Of a stretch of DNA of 64,000 bases, positions 17,876 through 27,281 are shown piece by piece. This DNA comes from Fusobacterium varium (GTDB lineage Bacteria; Fusobacteriota; Fusobacteriia; Fusobacteriales; Fusobacteriaceae). The stretch spans positions 1,674,001 to 1,738,000 of the forward strand of contig AP017968.1 of NCBI GenBank assembly GCA_002356455.1. Reading direction: 5' to 3'. How positions within the stretch are numbered: position 1 is the stretch's first letter; every line of letters begins with the position of its first letter. A model generated the notes under the pieces. It did no database searches and was not told the DNA's origin. It saw nothing but the letters and a program-made list of their open reading frames with translations. The position numbers and the translations under genes are program-made.

Positions 17876-18091
17876 AAAAAATTCACCTCTTTAAAATAGT
17901 TTTTTCTAAAAATCTTCATATAAATAAGAATACCATAATTTCTAATAAATTTCATCAACTTTTTTTAAAATAATAAAATAATATAGAATAGAATAGTATT
18001 GAAACCAAAAATATATAAAAAATATTTTTAGGATAAAATAATTTTAAAGGATTTCTCTCTATATTTTAGTAGTTTAAAAGTATTGGAGAAA

Positions 18092-18679
18092 TTAAAATCC
18101 CATGTTATATTTTACTTTTTCCATATTTTCTTTAGAAGTTAATTTTTCAAGGAGAATAAATGCTGTTTCTAAAGCATTCTTTGGGGCAGAGGAAGTAATG
18201 ATATTACCATCAATTACAATTTCTTCCCTTGTAGGAATTGCTCCAAAATTTAAGAGTTGTTTAAAATATCTATCATTATCTAAAAGATAAGTAGTAGCTT
18301 TTTTATTTTTAAGAATACCACTTTCTCCTAAGGGAATAACCCCAGTACAGACACCAAGTATTGTTTTATTTTGACTATGAAAATTTTGAATAATATTATG
18401 AAACTCTTCATTTTTCATGTCACTGAAAAAACCTGCTTTACCAAATCCACCAGGAATTACTAAAGCATCGTATATTTCTAAATTTAATTTTGTATTTTTT
18501 AAATTTATTTCTGGTAAAATACTAATATTCCATGTACAATTGATTATATTATGAAAGCTGCAAGTGGTAACAAGAGTGTCCTTTTTTCCTACAACCATAT
18601 TCCAGCCAAAAACGTCGATAAATGGAGATACTTCAAGAATTTCAACACCTTGTGAAATGAGTAATAGTATATTTTTCAT
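18092..18679 (-). CDS. DJ-1/PfpI-family protein
   Basis: A 195-residue protein with the class I glutamine-amidotransferase-like fold. Conserved features are LLISQGVEILEVSPFID at the N-terminus, DALVIPGGFGKAGFF, the nucleophile elbow ILGVCTGVIPLGESG with its Cys, and IDGNIITSSAPKNALETAF. The family includes protein deglycases and chaperones; the function here is unknown. It stands alone and diverges from the decarboxylase-arginase gene at 18834. Confidence 0.85.
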   Translation of the reverse strand: MKNILLLISQGVEILEVSPFIDVFGWNMVVGKKDTLVTTCSFHNIINCTWNISILPEINLKNTKLNLEIYDALVIPGGFGKAGFFSDMKNEEFHNIIQNFHSQNKTILGVCTGVIPLGESGILKNKKATTYLLDNDRYFKQLLNFGAIPTREEIVIDGNIITSSAPKNALETAFILLEKLTSKENMEKVKYNMGF

Positions 18680-18833
18680 AATTTTCTCCTAAAAAAATAA
18701 ATTTTATTGACTAATTAGATAAAAAGCTTTACAATACATCGTATTTAACTTTTTATGTAAATATGTTATTTTCAACATTATATTATAAAAAAAAATAAAT
18801 ATCCATAACAAAAAAATTACTAAAGGAGGTAAG

Positions 18834-21182
18834 ATGTCAAAGCTAGACCAAAATAAGACTCCACTATTCTCTGTGTTGAAAGATGAATATGTTGGAAGGG
18901 ATATTCTTCCATTTCATGTGCCTGGTCACAAGAGAGGAAAAGGAGTAGACAAAGAATTTTATGATTTCATGGGGAATGGACCTTTCTCCATAGATGTAAC
19001 TATTTTTAAAATGGTAGATGGACTACATCAGCCAAAAAGCTGTATAAAAGAAGCTCAGGAATTAGCAGCAGATGCTTATGGTGTTAAAAAAAGCTTTTTT
19101 GCAGTAAATGGGACTTCTGGTGCTATTCAAGCAATGATTATGTCTGTAATGAAAGCTGGAGATAAGATATTAGTACCAAGAAATGTACATAAATCAGTTT
19201 CTGCTGGTATCATATTAAGTGGTTCTGAACCTATTTATATGAATCCAGAAGTTGATGAGGAGTTAGGAATAGCCCATGGTGTCAGACCTCAAACTGTAGA
19301 AAATATGCTGAAACAGCATCCAGATATAAAAGCAGTATTAATTATAAATCCTACATATTATGGAGTGGCAACTGATATAAAAAAAATTGCTGATATAGTT
19401 CACAGTTATGATATTCCTCTTATAGTGGATGAAGCACATGGACCGCATCTTCATTTTCATGATGAGCTTCCACTTTCAGCAGTAGATGCAGGAGCAGATA
19501 TTTGTACTCAAAGTACACATAAAATAATAGGTGCAATGACTCAAATGTCACTTTTACATGTAAATTCTGATAGAATTGATACAAATAGAGTACAACAAAT
19601 ATTAAGTCTTTTACATACAACATCACCTTCTTATCCATTAATGGCTTCATTGGATTGTGCAAGAAGACAGATAGCAACAGAAGGATATGAACTTTTAGAC
19701 AGAACTATAAAATTAGCTAAAAGATTCAGAAATGAAGTTAATAGAATCCCTGGAATGTTTTGTTTTGGAGATGAAATAGTAGGCAGAGAAGGAATTTTTG
19801 CTTTTGATCCAACAAAAGTTACTGTTACTGCAAAGGAATTAGGACTTACAGGATTTGAATTAGAAACTCTTTTAGTAGATGATTATAATATACAAGTAGA
19901 ACTTTCAGATTTTTATAATGTATTAGGACTTATTACTATTGGAGATACAGATGAAAGTATAGATAAGTTTATAGCTGCTTTAAAATCAATAAGTGAAAGA
20001 TTCTATGGAAAAGTTACAAAAGTAAAGAGAAGCTTTATAAAAATGCCAGCTGTTCCAGAACAAGTATTGATACCAAGGGAAGCTTTCTACAGTGATAAGA
20101 ATACTATACTTTTTGAAGAGAGTGCTGGAAAAATCTGTGGAGAAATGATAATGGCTTATCCACCTGGAATACCTATCATCACTCCTGGTGAAAGAATAAC
20201 AGAAGAAATAATTGATTATATAAAAGATTTAAAAGAAGCTAAACTTCATATTCAAGGAATGGCTGATCCTGAACTTATAAATATCAATGTAATTGAAGAA
20301 GAAGACGCTATTTACTTATATACAGAAAAAATGAAGAGTATGATGTTTGGTGTTCCAATGAATCTTGGAGCAAATAAAGCTGGAATTGAATTTGGACCTG
20401 ATACACTTTGTGAATACTATCCAGATACATTTGATGAAATGGAAATCATAGAAGTTGAAAAACAAAAAGAAAACTTTAATGAATGGAACCTTAAATATAA
20501 AAACACTATTCTTAACACTTGTGAAAAACTTGCAGCATCTGTAAATGAAGCTGTTAGAGATGGATATAGACCAATTGTAATAGGTGGAGATCACTCCATA
20601 GCACTTGGAAGCATATCTGGAGTTTCATTAGAAAAAGAAATAGGGGTAATATGGATAGATGCCCATGGAGATATGAATACTGATGAATCAACTATTACAG
20701 GAAATATTCATGGAATGCCTCTTGCACTTTTGCAGGGAGCAGGAGACAGAGATCTAGTAAACTGTTTCTATGAGGGAGCTAAAATTGACAGTAAAAATGT
20801 AGTAATACTTGGTGCCAGAGATTTGGATTTCAAAGAAAGAGAGATAATAGATCAACTTGGAGTAAAAGTTATATATCATGATGAAGTTCTTCAAAAGGGA
20901 TTGGAAAATATTCTTGAAGAGATAAAGGATTACTTGAAAATTGACAATCTTCACATAAGTTTTGATGTTGATTCAGTAAATCCTGAAATGGCTCCAGGAG
21001 TAAGTACACCAGTAAGAAATGGATTCACAACTGATGAAGTGTTCCAGACATTTAAATACTTATTCAAAAACTATTTTGTAACATCAGTTGATATAGTTGA
21101 GTTTAATCCAGTAAATGATAAAAATGATAAGACACTTAAATTTGTGAATGAATTAACTGAATATGTAATAAATCCAGACTAA
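18834..21182 (+). CDS. Fusion: PLP Orn/Lys/Arg decarboxylase + arginase-type ureohydrolase
   Basis: A 782-residue cytoplasmic bifunctional enzyme. Residues 1-485 are a Gram-positive-type fold-I basic-amino-acid decarboxylase without the N-terminal wing domain: LPFHVPGHKRG (25-35), NGTSGAIQA, IVDEAHGPH (197-205) and STHK with PLP Lys230. Residues about 488-782 are a ureohydrolase with all six manganese ligands visible: GGDHS (His587), DAHGDMN (Asp609, His611, Asp613) and SFDVDSVNP (Asp711, Asp713). Asn615, the GNIHG segment and the ending VEFNPVNDKNDKT are arginase-like rather than agmatinase-like. Either arginase then ornithine decarboxylase, or arginine decarboxylase then agmatinase, would give putrescine and urea from arginine; the motifs favour the first. 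The start follows AAAGGAGG. No frameshift or internal start suggests two proteins. Confidence 0.92.
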   Translation: MSKLDQNKTPLFSVLKDEYVGRDILPFHVPGHKRGKGVDKEFYDFMGNGPFSIDVTIFKMVDGLHQPKSCIKEAQELAADAYGVKKSFFAVNGTSGAIQAMIMSVMKAGDKILVPRNVHKSVSAGIILSGSEPIYMNPEVDEELGIAHGVRPQTVENMLKQHPDIKAVLIINPTYYGVATDIKKIADIVHSYDIPLIVDEAHGPHLHFHDELPLSAVDAGADICTQSTHKIIGAMTQMSLLHVNSDRIDTNRVQQILSLLHTTSPSYPLMASLDCARRQIATEGYELLDRTIKLAKRFRNEVNRIPGMFCFGDEIVGREGIFAFDPTKVTVTAKELGLTGFELETLLVDDYNIQVELSDFYNVLGLITIGDTDESIDKFIAALKSISERFYGKVTKVKRSFIKMPAVPEQVLIPREAFYSDKNTILFEESAGKICGEMIMAYPPGIPIITPGERITEEIIDYIKDLKEAKLHIQGMADPELININVIEEEDAIYLYTEKMKSMMFGVPMNLGANKAGIEFGPDTLCEYYPDTFDEMEIIEVEKQKENFNEWNLKYKNTILNTCEKLAASVNEAVRDGYRPIVIGGDHSIALGSISGVSLEKEIGVIWIDAHGDMNTDESTITGNIHGMPLALLQGAGDRDLVNCFYEGAKIDSKNVVILGARDLDFKEREIIDQLGVKVIYHDEVLQKGLENILEEIKDYLKIDNLHISFDVDSVNPEMAPGVSTPVRNGFTTDEVFQTFKYLFKNYFVTSVDIVEFNPVNDKNDKTLKFVNELTEYVINPD

Positions 21183-21199
21183 TAATTTGGTATTTTTAC

Positions 21200-21239
21200 G
21201 AGGCGATTAAAAATAAACTTTAATTGCCTCTTTTTTTTT
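21200..21239 (+). terminator. Terminator of the fusion gene
   Basis: GAGGCGATTAAA (21200-21211) and TTTAATTGCCTC (21219-21230) pair with one G-U, followed by nine T. Confidence 0.9.
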
Positions 21240-21299
21240 ATAAAAATAAAGGTTATAATATATTATAGGGTAGAACACTTCTAAATAGGGGGTACGGTT

Positions 21300-22061
21300 A
21301 TGATAAAATTACTTATTGCCTTGATAATGTTATCAGCAACACTTTTTGGAGGAGATTTCATCAAAATAAATAATTATACTGTAGAAGAAGTCCCTATAAA
21401 GAGAAAATTGGAAAATCATAAAATCGTCAGAGTAGTAGATGGGGATCGAGCCTCTATTGGATTATATGGAATAATAGATTCAAATAATAAATTTATTACT
21501 AAACCAAATAACATGCTGATAGCTATAAAGAGTAATTATATTTATCTTGTAGACATAGACTATCATGAAGGAATGATGGCTAAGGATGGTAGATGGATAG
21601 GAGAAATGGGAATCTATAATTATAAAGATAAAGAATCTCAGATGTATAGTGAATTGAAAGATGAAGTTAAAAGAGATCTTATAATAATTTATAAAAAAGA
21701 TGGCAGAAAATTTTTATATGGTTATTTGAATTTTGATGGTAAGATTCAGATTCCAATGATTTATGAGGAAGTAAACTTTTTTTCAGAAGAGCTTGCAGCA
21801 GTTAAACTTAATGGGAAATGGGGATATATAAATAAAAATGGAGAGAAAGTTATAGAGTTTAAATATTCAGAAGCTGCTGATTTTAAAAATGGAGAAGCTT
21901 TAGTAAAACTAGACAGAAAAGAATTTAAAATAGATAAATTAGGAAATAAAAAGGTAATTAAAAGTTTTTTTAGAAATATAAAAGAGAATGTAAGTGGCTT
22001 TTTTTATAGTATAAAACTTATGCTGACTTCTTTGTGGAGTGAAAAGATAAAAGAAAAATAA
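21300..22061 (+). CDS. Exported WG-repeat protein
   Basis: A 253-residue protein with a short signal peptide (MIKLLIALIMLSATLFGG). Residues 135-225 hold two to three WG/KWG-type repeats: YGYLNFDGKIQIPMIYEEV, NGKWGYINKNGEKVIEFKY and a degenerate third (FKIDKLGNKKVIK). Such repeats form beta-propeller-like surfaces of unknown binding role. The last 30 residues are hydrophobic and basic. It is followed 48 bp later by the MscS gene, so co-transcription is likely. Function unknown. Confidence 0.75.
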   Translation: MIKLLIALIMLSATLFGGDFIKINNYTVEEVPIKRKLENHKIVRVVDGDRASIGLYGIIDSNNKFITKPNNMLIAIKSNYIYLVDIDYHEGMMAKDGRWIGEMGIYNYKDKESQMYSELKDEVKRDLIIIYKKDGRKFLYGYLNFDGKIQIPMIYEEVNFFSEELAAVKLNGKWGYINKNGEKVIEFKYSEAADFKNGEALVKLDRKEFKIDKLGNKKVIKSFFRNIKENVSGFFYSIKLMLTSLWSEKIKEK

Positions 22062-22109
22062 GTTGTTTAAATTAATATCTCGGGGAAAATAAAGTGAGGA
22101 GATGTTAAA

Positions 22110-22952
22110 ATGAACTTTTTAGCAACAATTACATCTTTAGAAAATAGAGATGGTGAAAAAATATTTAAAGTTATTTTAAATGATGCTTTGATTTTTTTAA
22201 TCAAATTACTTATATTTTTATTTATTATTTATATTGGTAAAAAGATTACTGAAATGATATTGAAGTATATCGAGAAGGTATCAAAAGATAGAATTGATCC
22301 TGGAGCAAAACAATTCAGCAAATCTTTTATTAAATTAGGATTATATATTATATTTTTTCTGTTTGGACTTCTTGTATTTGGATTTAAGGAACAATCTATC
22401 ATAACAATGATAAGTGCAGTAGGTCTTGGAGTAGGTATTTCACTCAGAGGATTTCTTTCTAATTTTGCAGGAGGAGTGGTAATCTTATTTACAAGGCCTT
22501 TTACTGTGGGAGAATATATTGAAGTAAATGGAGCTTTTGGTGAAGTATATAAAATAGATGTATTTTCAACTCATATAAATACATTGGATAGTAAAAGAGT
22601 AATAATTCCAAATAATGTTATGATAAACAGCAATGTAATTAATCATGATGCAAATGAATACAGAAGAATAAAACTTACTGTACCAGTAGCTTATGAATGT
22701 GATCAGAATAGGGCTGTTGAAGTTTTAGAGAGAATAAGTAAAACTTTTGAAGGATTGGAAAATGAAAGAAAAAGTTTTATCAATATAATGAGTTATGGAG
22801 ATTCTTCAGTAAATATTTATTTTATAGTATGGACAAAGAGAGAGCATTATTATAGTGTGAGAAGTAAACTCATGGCTTATATTATTAAGGTTTTCAATGA
22901 GGAAAACATAGAAATTCCATATAATAAACTAGAAGTAAATTTAAAAAATTAG
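22110..22952 (+). CDS. Small-conductance mechanosensitive channel, MscS family
   Basis: A 280-residue inner-membrane channel of the size of E. coli MscS. There are N-terminal helices at about residues 25-45 and 70-90, then the pore helix VGLGVGISLRGFLSNFAGGVVILFTRPF (split: VGLGVGISLRGFLSN, FAGGVVILFTRPF). The beta-domain GEYIEVNGAFGEVYKIDVFSTHI and IPNNVMINSNVINH follow. It releases solutes on hypo-osmotic shock. A GAGGAG ribosome site precedes ATG. Confidence 0.92.
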   Translation: MNFLATITSLENRDGEKIFKVILNDALIFLIKLLIFLFIIYIGKKITEMILKYIEKVSKDRIDPGAKQFSKSFIKLGLYIIFFLFGLLVFGFKEQSIITMISAVGLGVGISLRGFLSNFAGGVVILFTRPFTVGEYIEVNGAFGEVYKIDVFSTHINTLDSKRVIIPNNVMINSNVINHDANEYRRIKLTVPVAYECDQNRAVEVLERISKTFEGLENERKSFINIMSYGDSSVNIYFIVWTKREHYYSVRSKLMAYIIKVFNEENIEIPYNKLEVNLKN

Positions 22953-22959
22953 AATAGGG

Positions 22960-23820
22960 GTGAGTAATATAGAAAAAAAAGTTTTAAGATTTTTAAAAGA
23001 TTATTTTTTTATAACATTAGGATGCTTTTTATATGCTTTTGCAGTAAATTATTTTTATGTAAGCAATCATTTAGCTGAAGGAGGAGTTACAGGGATAGCT
23101 CTTATTATTTTCTATCTTTTTAAAACTCCAGTGGGAACAACTTATTTTATAATAAATATTCCATTATTAATAATTGGATGGAAGATGCTGGGAAAAGATT
23201 TTATAGTAAAAACTCTTTATGGAACAGCTATGATGTCCTTTGCATTAGATTTTACCTCAGGATTAAACGGTGCTACAGATGATGTACTCTTAGCTTCTCT
23301 TTATGGAGGTTTTATAGGCGGAATTGGATTAGGAATAATATTCATGTCTGGTGGTTCTACTGGCGGAACTGATATTATAGCTAGGATAATGACAAAATAT
23401 AGAGGAATACCAGTTGGAAGAGCTATGTTTATATTGGATGTAGTAGTACTTTCAGCAGTAGCATTTTTATTTGGAAAAGAAATATTTATGTATACTATGA
23501 TAGCTGCCATGGTATTGACTAAAACTATAGATTTTTTACAAGAAGGACTTGATAAAGCAAAAGCAGTAACTATAATTTCCAGAAAAGCAGAAGAATTAAG
23601 AGTCAAACTTATGGATGAAACAGGAAGAGGAGTAACTATATTAGATGGCTCTGGAGGATTTACAAGAGATTCTTTTGATATAATATATTGTGTTGTAAGC
23701 AAATTTCAAATAGTAAAATTGAAAAGAATAGTGAGAGATACTGATCCTGAAGCTTTTCTCACTATAACTGATGTATCAGAAGTTTTAGGAGAAGGATTTA
23801 AAGAACTCAATAAAGAATAG
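22960..23820 (+). CDS. YitT-family membrane protein (DUF161/DUF2179)
   Basis: About 286 residues: five to six membrane segments (FITLGCFLYAFAVNYFYV; GGVTGIALIIFYLF; FIGGIGLGIIFMSGGSTGG), then a cytoplasmic DUF2179 domain from about residue 205 (VTIISRKAEELRVKLMDETGRGVTILDGSGG, split as VTIISRKAEELRV and GRGVTILDGSGG). Function of the family is not settled. The best start is the GTG at 22960, but it overlaps its own AGGGG ribosome site, so the exact start is uncertain. It follows MscS by 7 bp and belongs to the same operon. Confidence 0.85.
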   Translation: MSNIEKKVLRFLKDYFFITLGCFLYAFAVNYFYVSNHLAEGGVTGIALIIFYLFKTPVGTTYFIINIPLLIIGWKMLGKDFIVKTLYGTAMMSFALDFTSGLNGATDDVLLASLYGGFIGGIGLGIIFMSGGSTGGTDIIARIMTKYRGIPVGRAMFILDVVVLSAVAFLFGKEIFMYTMIAAMVLTKTIDFLQEGLDKAKAVTIISRKAEELRVKLMDETGRGVTILDGSGGFTRDSFDIIYCVVSKFQIVKLKRIVRDTDPEAFLTITDVSEVLGEGFKELNKE

Positions 23821-23941
23821 AAATAAAAAAATATATCTGCACCTGAAAATTGACATAATGAAAAGTATAGTTGATTGTATATAAAGGATAGTTTATGGTA
23901 AAATAAATATACTGAATACAATTCATTCAAGGAGGATTTAA

Positions 23942-26155
23942 ATGAGTAAAGAATTAAAAGAGAAAATAGCACTTCTTAATGATGAAGAAAAATATCAGGA
24001 AATTGTAGATATAGTTCTTGCAACAAAAGAAAAAGACAGAGATTTTGAAATTATATCAGAATGGGGAAGAGCAGAAAATAATTTAGGAAATTATGACAAG
24101 GCTTTAGAAATACTTTTTTCTATTGAAGAAGAGGGAAAAGAGGATTCATTGTGGAATTATAGAGTAGGATATGCTTATAGCGGACTGGAAAATTATGAAA
24201 AAGCAGCTGAATATTTTGAGAAATCAAAAAATTTAGATCCTGATTATGCATGGACATATTTTGAACTTGGATGGAATCTGCAAAGAATAGAAAAAAATGA
24301 GGAAGCATTGAGTGCCTTAAGAAAAGCTATAGAATTAGATCCGGAAAATACCTTTGCCCTTGCTGAAATAGGGGATATATATGAAAAATTGGATAATTAT
24401 GAAAGTGCACTAGAATATTTTAAAAAGGCAGAAGAATTAGGAAGAGATGACTACTGGGTAATTACACATATAGGATGGTGCCTAAACCAGTTAGATAAAG
24501 ATGAAGAGGCTTTGGGATATTATATGAAAGCTCTGGATGGAGAAGAAGATAATATATGGCTTTTATCACAAATTGGAGTAACACTTGGAGCTGTAAAAAA
24601 ATATGAAGAAGGAATAGAATATTTAAAAAAAGCAGAAGAATTAGGAAGAAATGATGTATGGCTGAACTCAGAATTAGGATGGCAGCTGGCAAGAATAGAA
24701 AAACATGAAGAAGCAGTAGAATATTTTAAAAAGGCTGAGGAATTAGGAAGAAGTGATGCTTGGCTTTATAATCAGTTAGGATGGAATCTTGGAGTTCTGG
24801 ACAAATATGAAGAGGAATTAGAATATCTTTATAAATCTAAAAAAATATCAGAAGATGATGTATGGCTTGAATCTGAAATAGGTTGGACTTTAAGAAATAT
24901 GTCAAAACCAGAGGAAGCTTTAGAGTATTTAAATAAAGCAAGAGAACTGGGAAGAGATGATGCATGGATTCATTTGGAAATGGGATTGTCTTTAGGGGAT
25001 TTAGGAAGAAATGAAGAAGCATTGGGAGAATTAAAAAAAGCTGAAGAAAATGGGGATGAAAGTATTCGTCTTTATTCTACTATAGCATGGAATTTAGGAC
25101 AGCTGAATAAAAATGAAGAAGCTCTAAAATATTTAGAAAAAGTAGAAAAGTTAGGCAGAAATGATATATGGCTTTATTCAGAAATGGGTTGGAATTTAGA
25201 TGCAGCAGGAAGAACTGAAGAAGGAGAGAAATATCTTCAAAAAGCTATTGAACTAGGAAGAAATGATTCATGGATTTATTCTGAAATAGGATACAGTCTT
25301 TCAAGAAATCAAAAAGTAGAAGAAGGAATAGAATATTATCTTAAAGCAAAAGAATTAGGAAGAAATGATGTATGGCTGAACTCAGAAATAGCTTGGTCAT
25401 ATGACATTATTGGAAAATATGAAGAGGCACTTCCATATCTTGAAACAACTGAAAAATTAGGAAGAGATGATATATGGCTAAATTGTGAATTTGCTATTTG
25501 TCTAGGGAGAACTGGAAAAAGTGAGGAAGCAATAGCAAGATTGTTTAAAGCTCAAGAACTAGGAAGAGAAGATGACTGGTTATATTCAGAGATAGCTTAT
25601 AATTATGGAAGACTTGATAGAGCAGAAGAGGCTTTGATTTATCTGGATAAAGCTGAAAAATTAGGAAGAGATGATACTTGGTTGTATTCAGAAATAGGTT
25701 GGAACTTAGGAACTTTAGAAAAATATGAAGAGGGATTAAAATATTTTGAAAAAGTAATAGAAATGGGAAGAAATGATGAATGGATTTATTCACAAATAGG
25801 ATGGACTCTTGCTAAATTAGGAAGAAATGAAGAAGCAGCAGAAAATTTAAAAAAAGCAGTTGAACTTAATCCGTATGACAGTTGGATAGAATATAATCTG
25901 GGAAGAGTTTTAAGAAAATGCGGAAAATTTGTTGAAGCTATGGAGCATATAAGAAAATCTGCTGAAATAGGTGGCTATGAAGGATGGACAGATTTAGAAT
26001 TAGCCTGGGATTATGCTGAAATAGATGAAAAAGAAATAGCAAAAGAATATTTAGGGAATGTAGAAAAATACTTAGACATAAATTCTGATGCTGTTAAAGA
26101 GGATTATAATATAGTTAAATCATTGATAAATGCTATGCCAATAATGTTTTCTTAA
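23942..26155 (+). CDS. Tetratricopeptide-repeat protein, about 19 units
   Basis: A 737-residue cytoplasmic protein (no signal peptide) composed almost wholly of 34-residue TPR units. Nearly every unit begins with Trp (WLYSEIGWNLG type), has EEALEYLKKAEELG in helix B and ends in GRNDV or GRDDx. From residue about 70 I count 19 consecutive units, then a divergent C-terminal cap (EYLGNVEKYLDINSD). The unit-to-unit regularity suggests recent internal amplification and a long superhelical scaffold. No enzymatic domain is attached, so a binding-platform role is all that can be inferred. AAGGAGG precedes ATG. Confidence 0.9.
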   Translation: MSKELKEKIALLNDEEKYQEIVDIVLATKEKDRDFEIISEWGRAENNLGNYDKALEILFSIEEEGKEDSLWNYRVGYAYSGLENYEKAAEYFEKSKNLDPDYAWTYFELGWNLQRIEKNEEALSALRKAIELDPENTFALAEIGDIYEKLDNYESALEYFKKAEELGRDDYWVITHIGWCLNQLDKDEEALGYYMKALDGEEDNIWLLSQIGVTLGAVKKYEEGIEYLKKAEELGRNDVWLNSELGWQLARIEKHEEAVEYFKKAEELGRSDAWLYNQLGWNLGVLDKYEEELEYLYKSKKISEDDVWLESEIGWTLRNMSKPEEALEYLNKARELGRDDAWIHLEMGLSLGDLGRNEEALGELKKAEENGDESIRLYSTIAWNLGQLNKNEEALKYLEKVEKLGRNDIWLYSEMGWNLDAAGRTEEGEKYLQKAIELGRNDSWIYSEIGYSLSRNQKVEEGIEYYLKAKELGRNDVWLNSEIAWSYDIIGKYEEALPYLETTEKLGRDDIWLNCEFAICLGRTGKSEEAIARLFKAQELGREDDWLYSEIAYNYGRLDRAEEALIYLDKAEKLGRDDTWLYSEIGWNLGTLEKYEEGLKYFEKVIEMGRNDEWIYSQIGWTLAKLGRNEEAAENLKKAVELNPYDSWIEYNLGRVLRKCGKFVEAMEHIRKSAEIGGYEGWTDLELAWDYAEIDEKEIAKEYLGNVEKYLDINSDAVKEDYNIVKSLINAMPIMFS

Positions 26156-26165
26156 AATATAAATA

Positions 26166-26194
26166 TTGACATATAGGTTCTTTAATGATAATAT
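26166..26194 (+). promoter_or_regulatory. Sigma-70 promoter for the 50-residue ORF
   Basis: TTGACA (26166-26171), 17-nt spacer, TAATAT (26189-26194). A near-consensus promoter placed about 30 nt before the ATG at 26227. Confidence 0.7.
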
Positions 26195-26226
26195 AAAAAT
26201 AAAATTTAATGATGGAGGTGAAACAC

Positions 26227-26379
26227 ATGATAAATTCAATATTTAAAAATAGTTCAATATGGAAAAATATTGGTGAAGTCACAGCTCAAGACGGTAAAAT
26301 GGCACTTTACGTGTATAAGTCTGTCCAGTTTACGGCAAATAATGTGTTTTTACCAAGGAAAAAGATAGAGAAGTCATAA
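26227..26379 (+). CDS. Unrecognised 50-residue small protein
   Basis: ATG at 26227 follows a strong GGAGGTG ribosome site and a near-consensus promoter. The frame reads MINSIFKNSSIWKNIGEVTA, then QDGKMALYVYKSVQFTANNV, then FLPRKKIEKS. There is no signal peptide or membrane helix. A 19-bp palindrome (GTCATAAAAATTTTATGAC, 26373-26391) overlaps the stop, and a terminator follows at 26414. The promoter, ribosome site, ORF and terminator form a complete short transcription unit. It could be a free-standing small protein or a leader controlling the ABC genes. I do not recognise the family. Confidence 0.6.
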   Translation: MINSIFKNSSIWKNIGEVTAQDGKMALYVYKSVQFTANNVFLPRKKIEKS

Positions 26380-26413
26380 AAATTTTATGACATTTTTAAA
26401 GTTTGTATCTAAA

Positions 26414-26447
26414 TCCGGGAGCGCATTGTCGTATCCCGGTTTTTTTA
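26414..26447 (+). terminator. Terminator/attenuator before the ABC exporter
   Basis: CCGGGA (26415-26420) and TCCCGG (26434-26439) arms with a 13-nt loop and seven T. It lies 31 bp before the first permease ATG, so transcription of the exporter requires read-through or a promoter inside this short gap. Confidence 0.85.
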
Positions 26448-26477
26448 TGTCTAAATTTTAAGAAAGGAATTGAATTT

Positions 26478-27281
26478 ATGAAATATAAAGTTTTAAAATC
26501 TTGTTATGCAACTATAATGATGAGTGCAAAACAGGTATTTGATGGAAATATATTAACAATCAGTGGAGAATATTTTATAAAGTTTATACAATTTGTTATG
26601 CTTACTTTAATCTGGAAATCTTTGATAAAGGATGGAAAAAGTTTTGATGGAGTGGAACTATCACAGATACTTACATACTCATTGATGGCTTCTATTTTAA
26701 AGCCGCAGCTTGATATTGTAACACCAGCGACTTCTGCTCTTTGGGAGGGATCGATTATAGGAAGGTATACAAGACCAGTATCTGTCATAGAGAGTCTTGC
26801 AGCTGAAACAATTGGAAGATATTGGATACCTGTATTTTTATTTTATAGCTTACCCCTATGGCTGTTATCACCATTATTAGGAATAAATCCACTTCCTGCT
26901 TCATTCTTTAATGGAATAATGGCATTTGTAAGCCTAGTATTAAGCATATCATTAGGATTTGCATTAGATCTATTATTTGCTTCTTTTGCAATAAGATTGA
27001 AGAATGGCTGCTGGGCTGCTACCAGAGCTAGAGAAAGTATATATTCTTTGCTTTCTGGAGCTTTGATTCCTTTTATATTCTTTCCATGGGGATTGGGGAA
27101 TGTATTTAGATTGCTTCCTTTTGGATCTATTGGAAATGCACCATTGACAATCTACACAGGTATAGAAAGTGAAGCTATAAAAATAATAGTGATACAGATA
27201 TTTTGGAATGTTATTTTATGGATAGCTGGAATAAAAATTTTTAAAAAAAGTGAAGAGAGGATGATTTCATTTGGTGGATAA
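26478..27281 (+). CDS. ABC-2 type exporter permease 1
   Basis: About 267 residues with six hydrophobic segments, typical of the ABC-2 (DUF990/ABC2_membrane_6-like) permeases that work as heterodimers. Start chosen at ATG 26478 (MKYKVLKSCYATI), which follows AAAGGAAT. A longer in-frame start at 26403 would place the terminator hairpin inside the gene and is rejected. Its stop overlaps the next permease start. Together with the next two genes it should form a three-gene export ABC transporter; the cargo is unknown. Confidence 0.82.
   Translation: MKYKVLKSCYATIMMSAKQVFDGNILTISGEYFIKFIQFVMLTLIWKSLIKDGKSFDGVELSQILTYSLMASILKPQLDIVTPATSALWEGSIIGRYTRPVSVIESLAAETIGRYWIPVFLFYSLPLWLLSPLLGINPLPASFFNGIMAFVSLVLSISLGFALDLLFASFAIRLKNGCWAATRARESIYSLLSGALIPFIFFPWGLGNVFRLLPFGSIGNAPLTIYTGIESEAIKIIVIQIFWNVILWIAGIKIFKKSEERMISFGG

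Noticed and set aside
26403-26477. Longer start for ABC permease 1
   Set aside because: The extra 25 codons run through the GC-rich terminator hairpin and lack a ribosome site; ATG 26478 has one.
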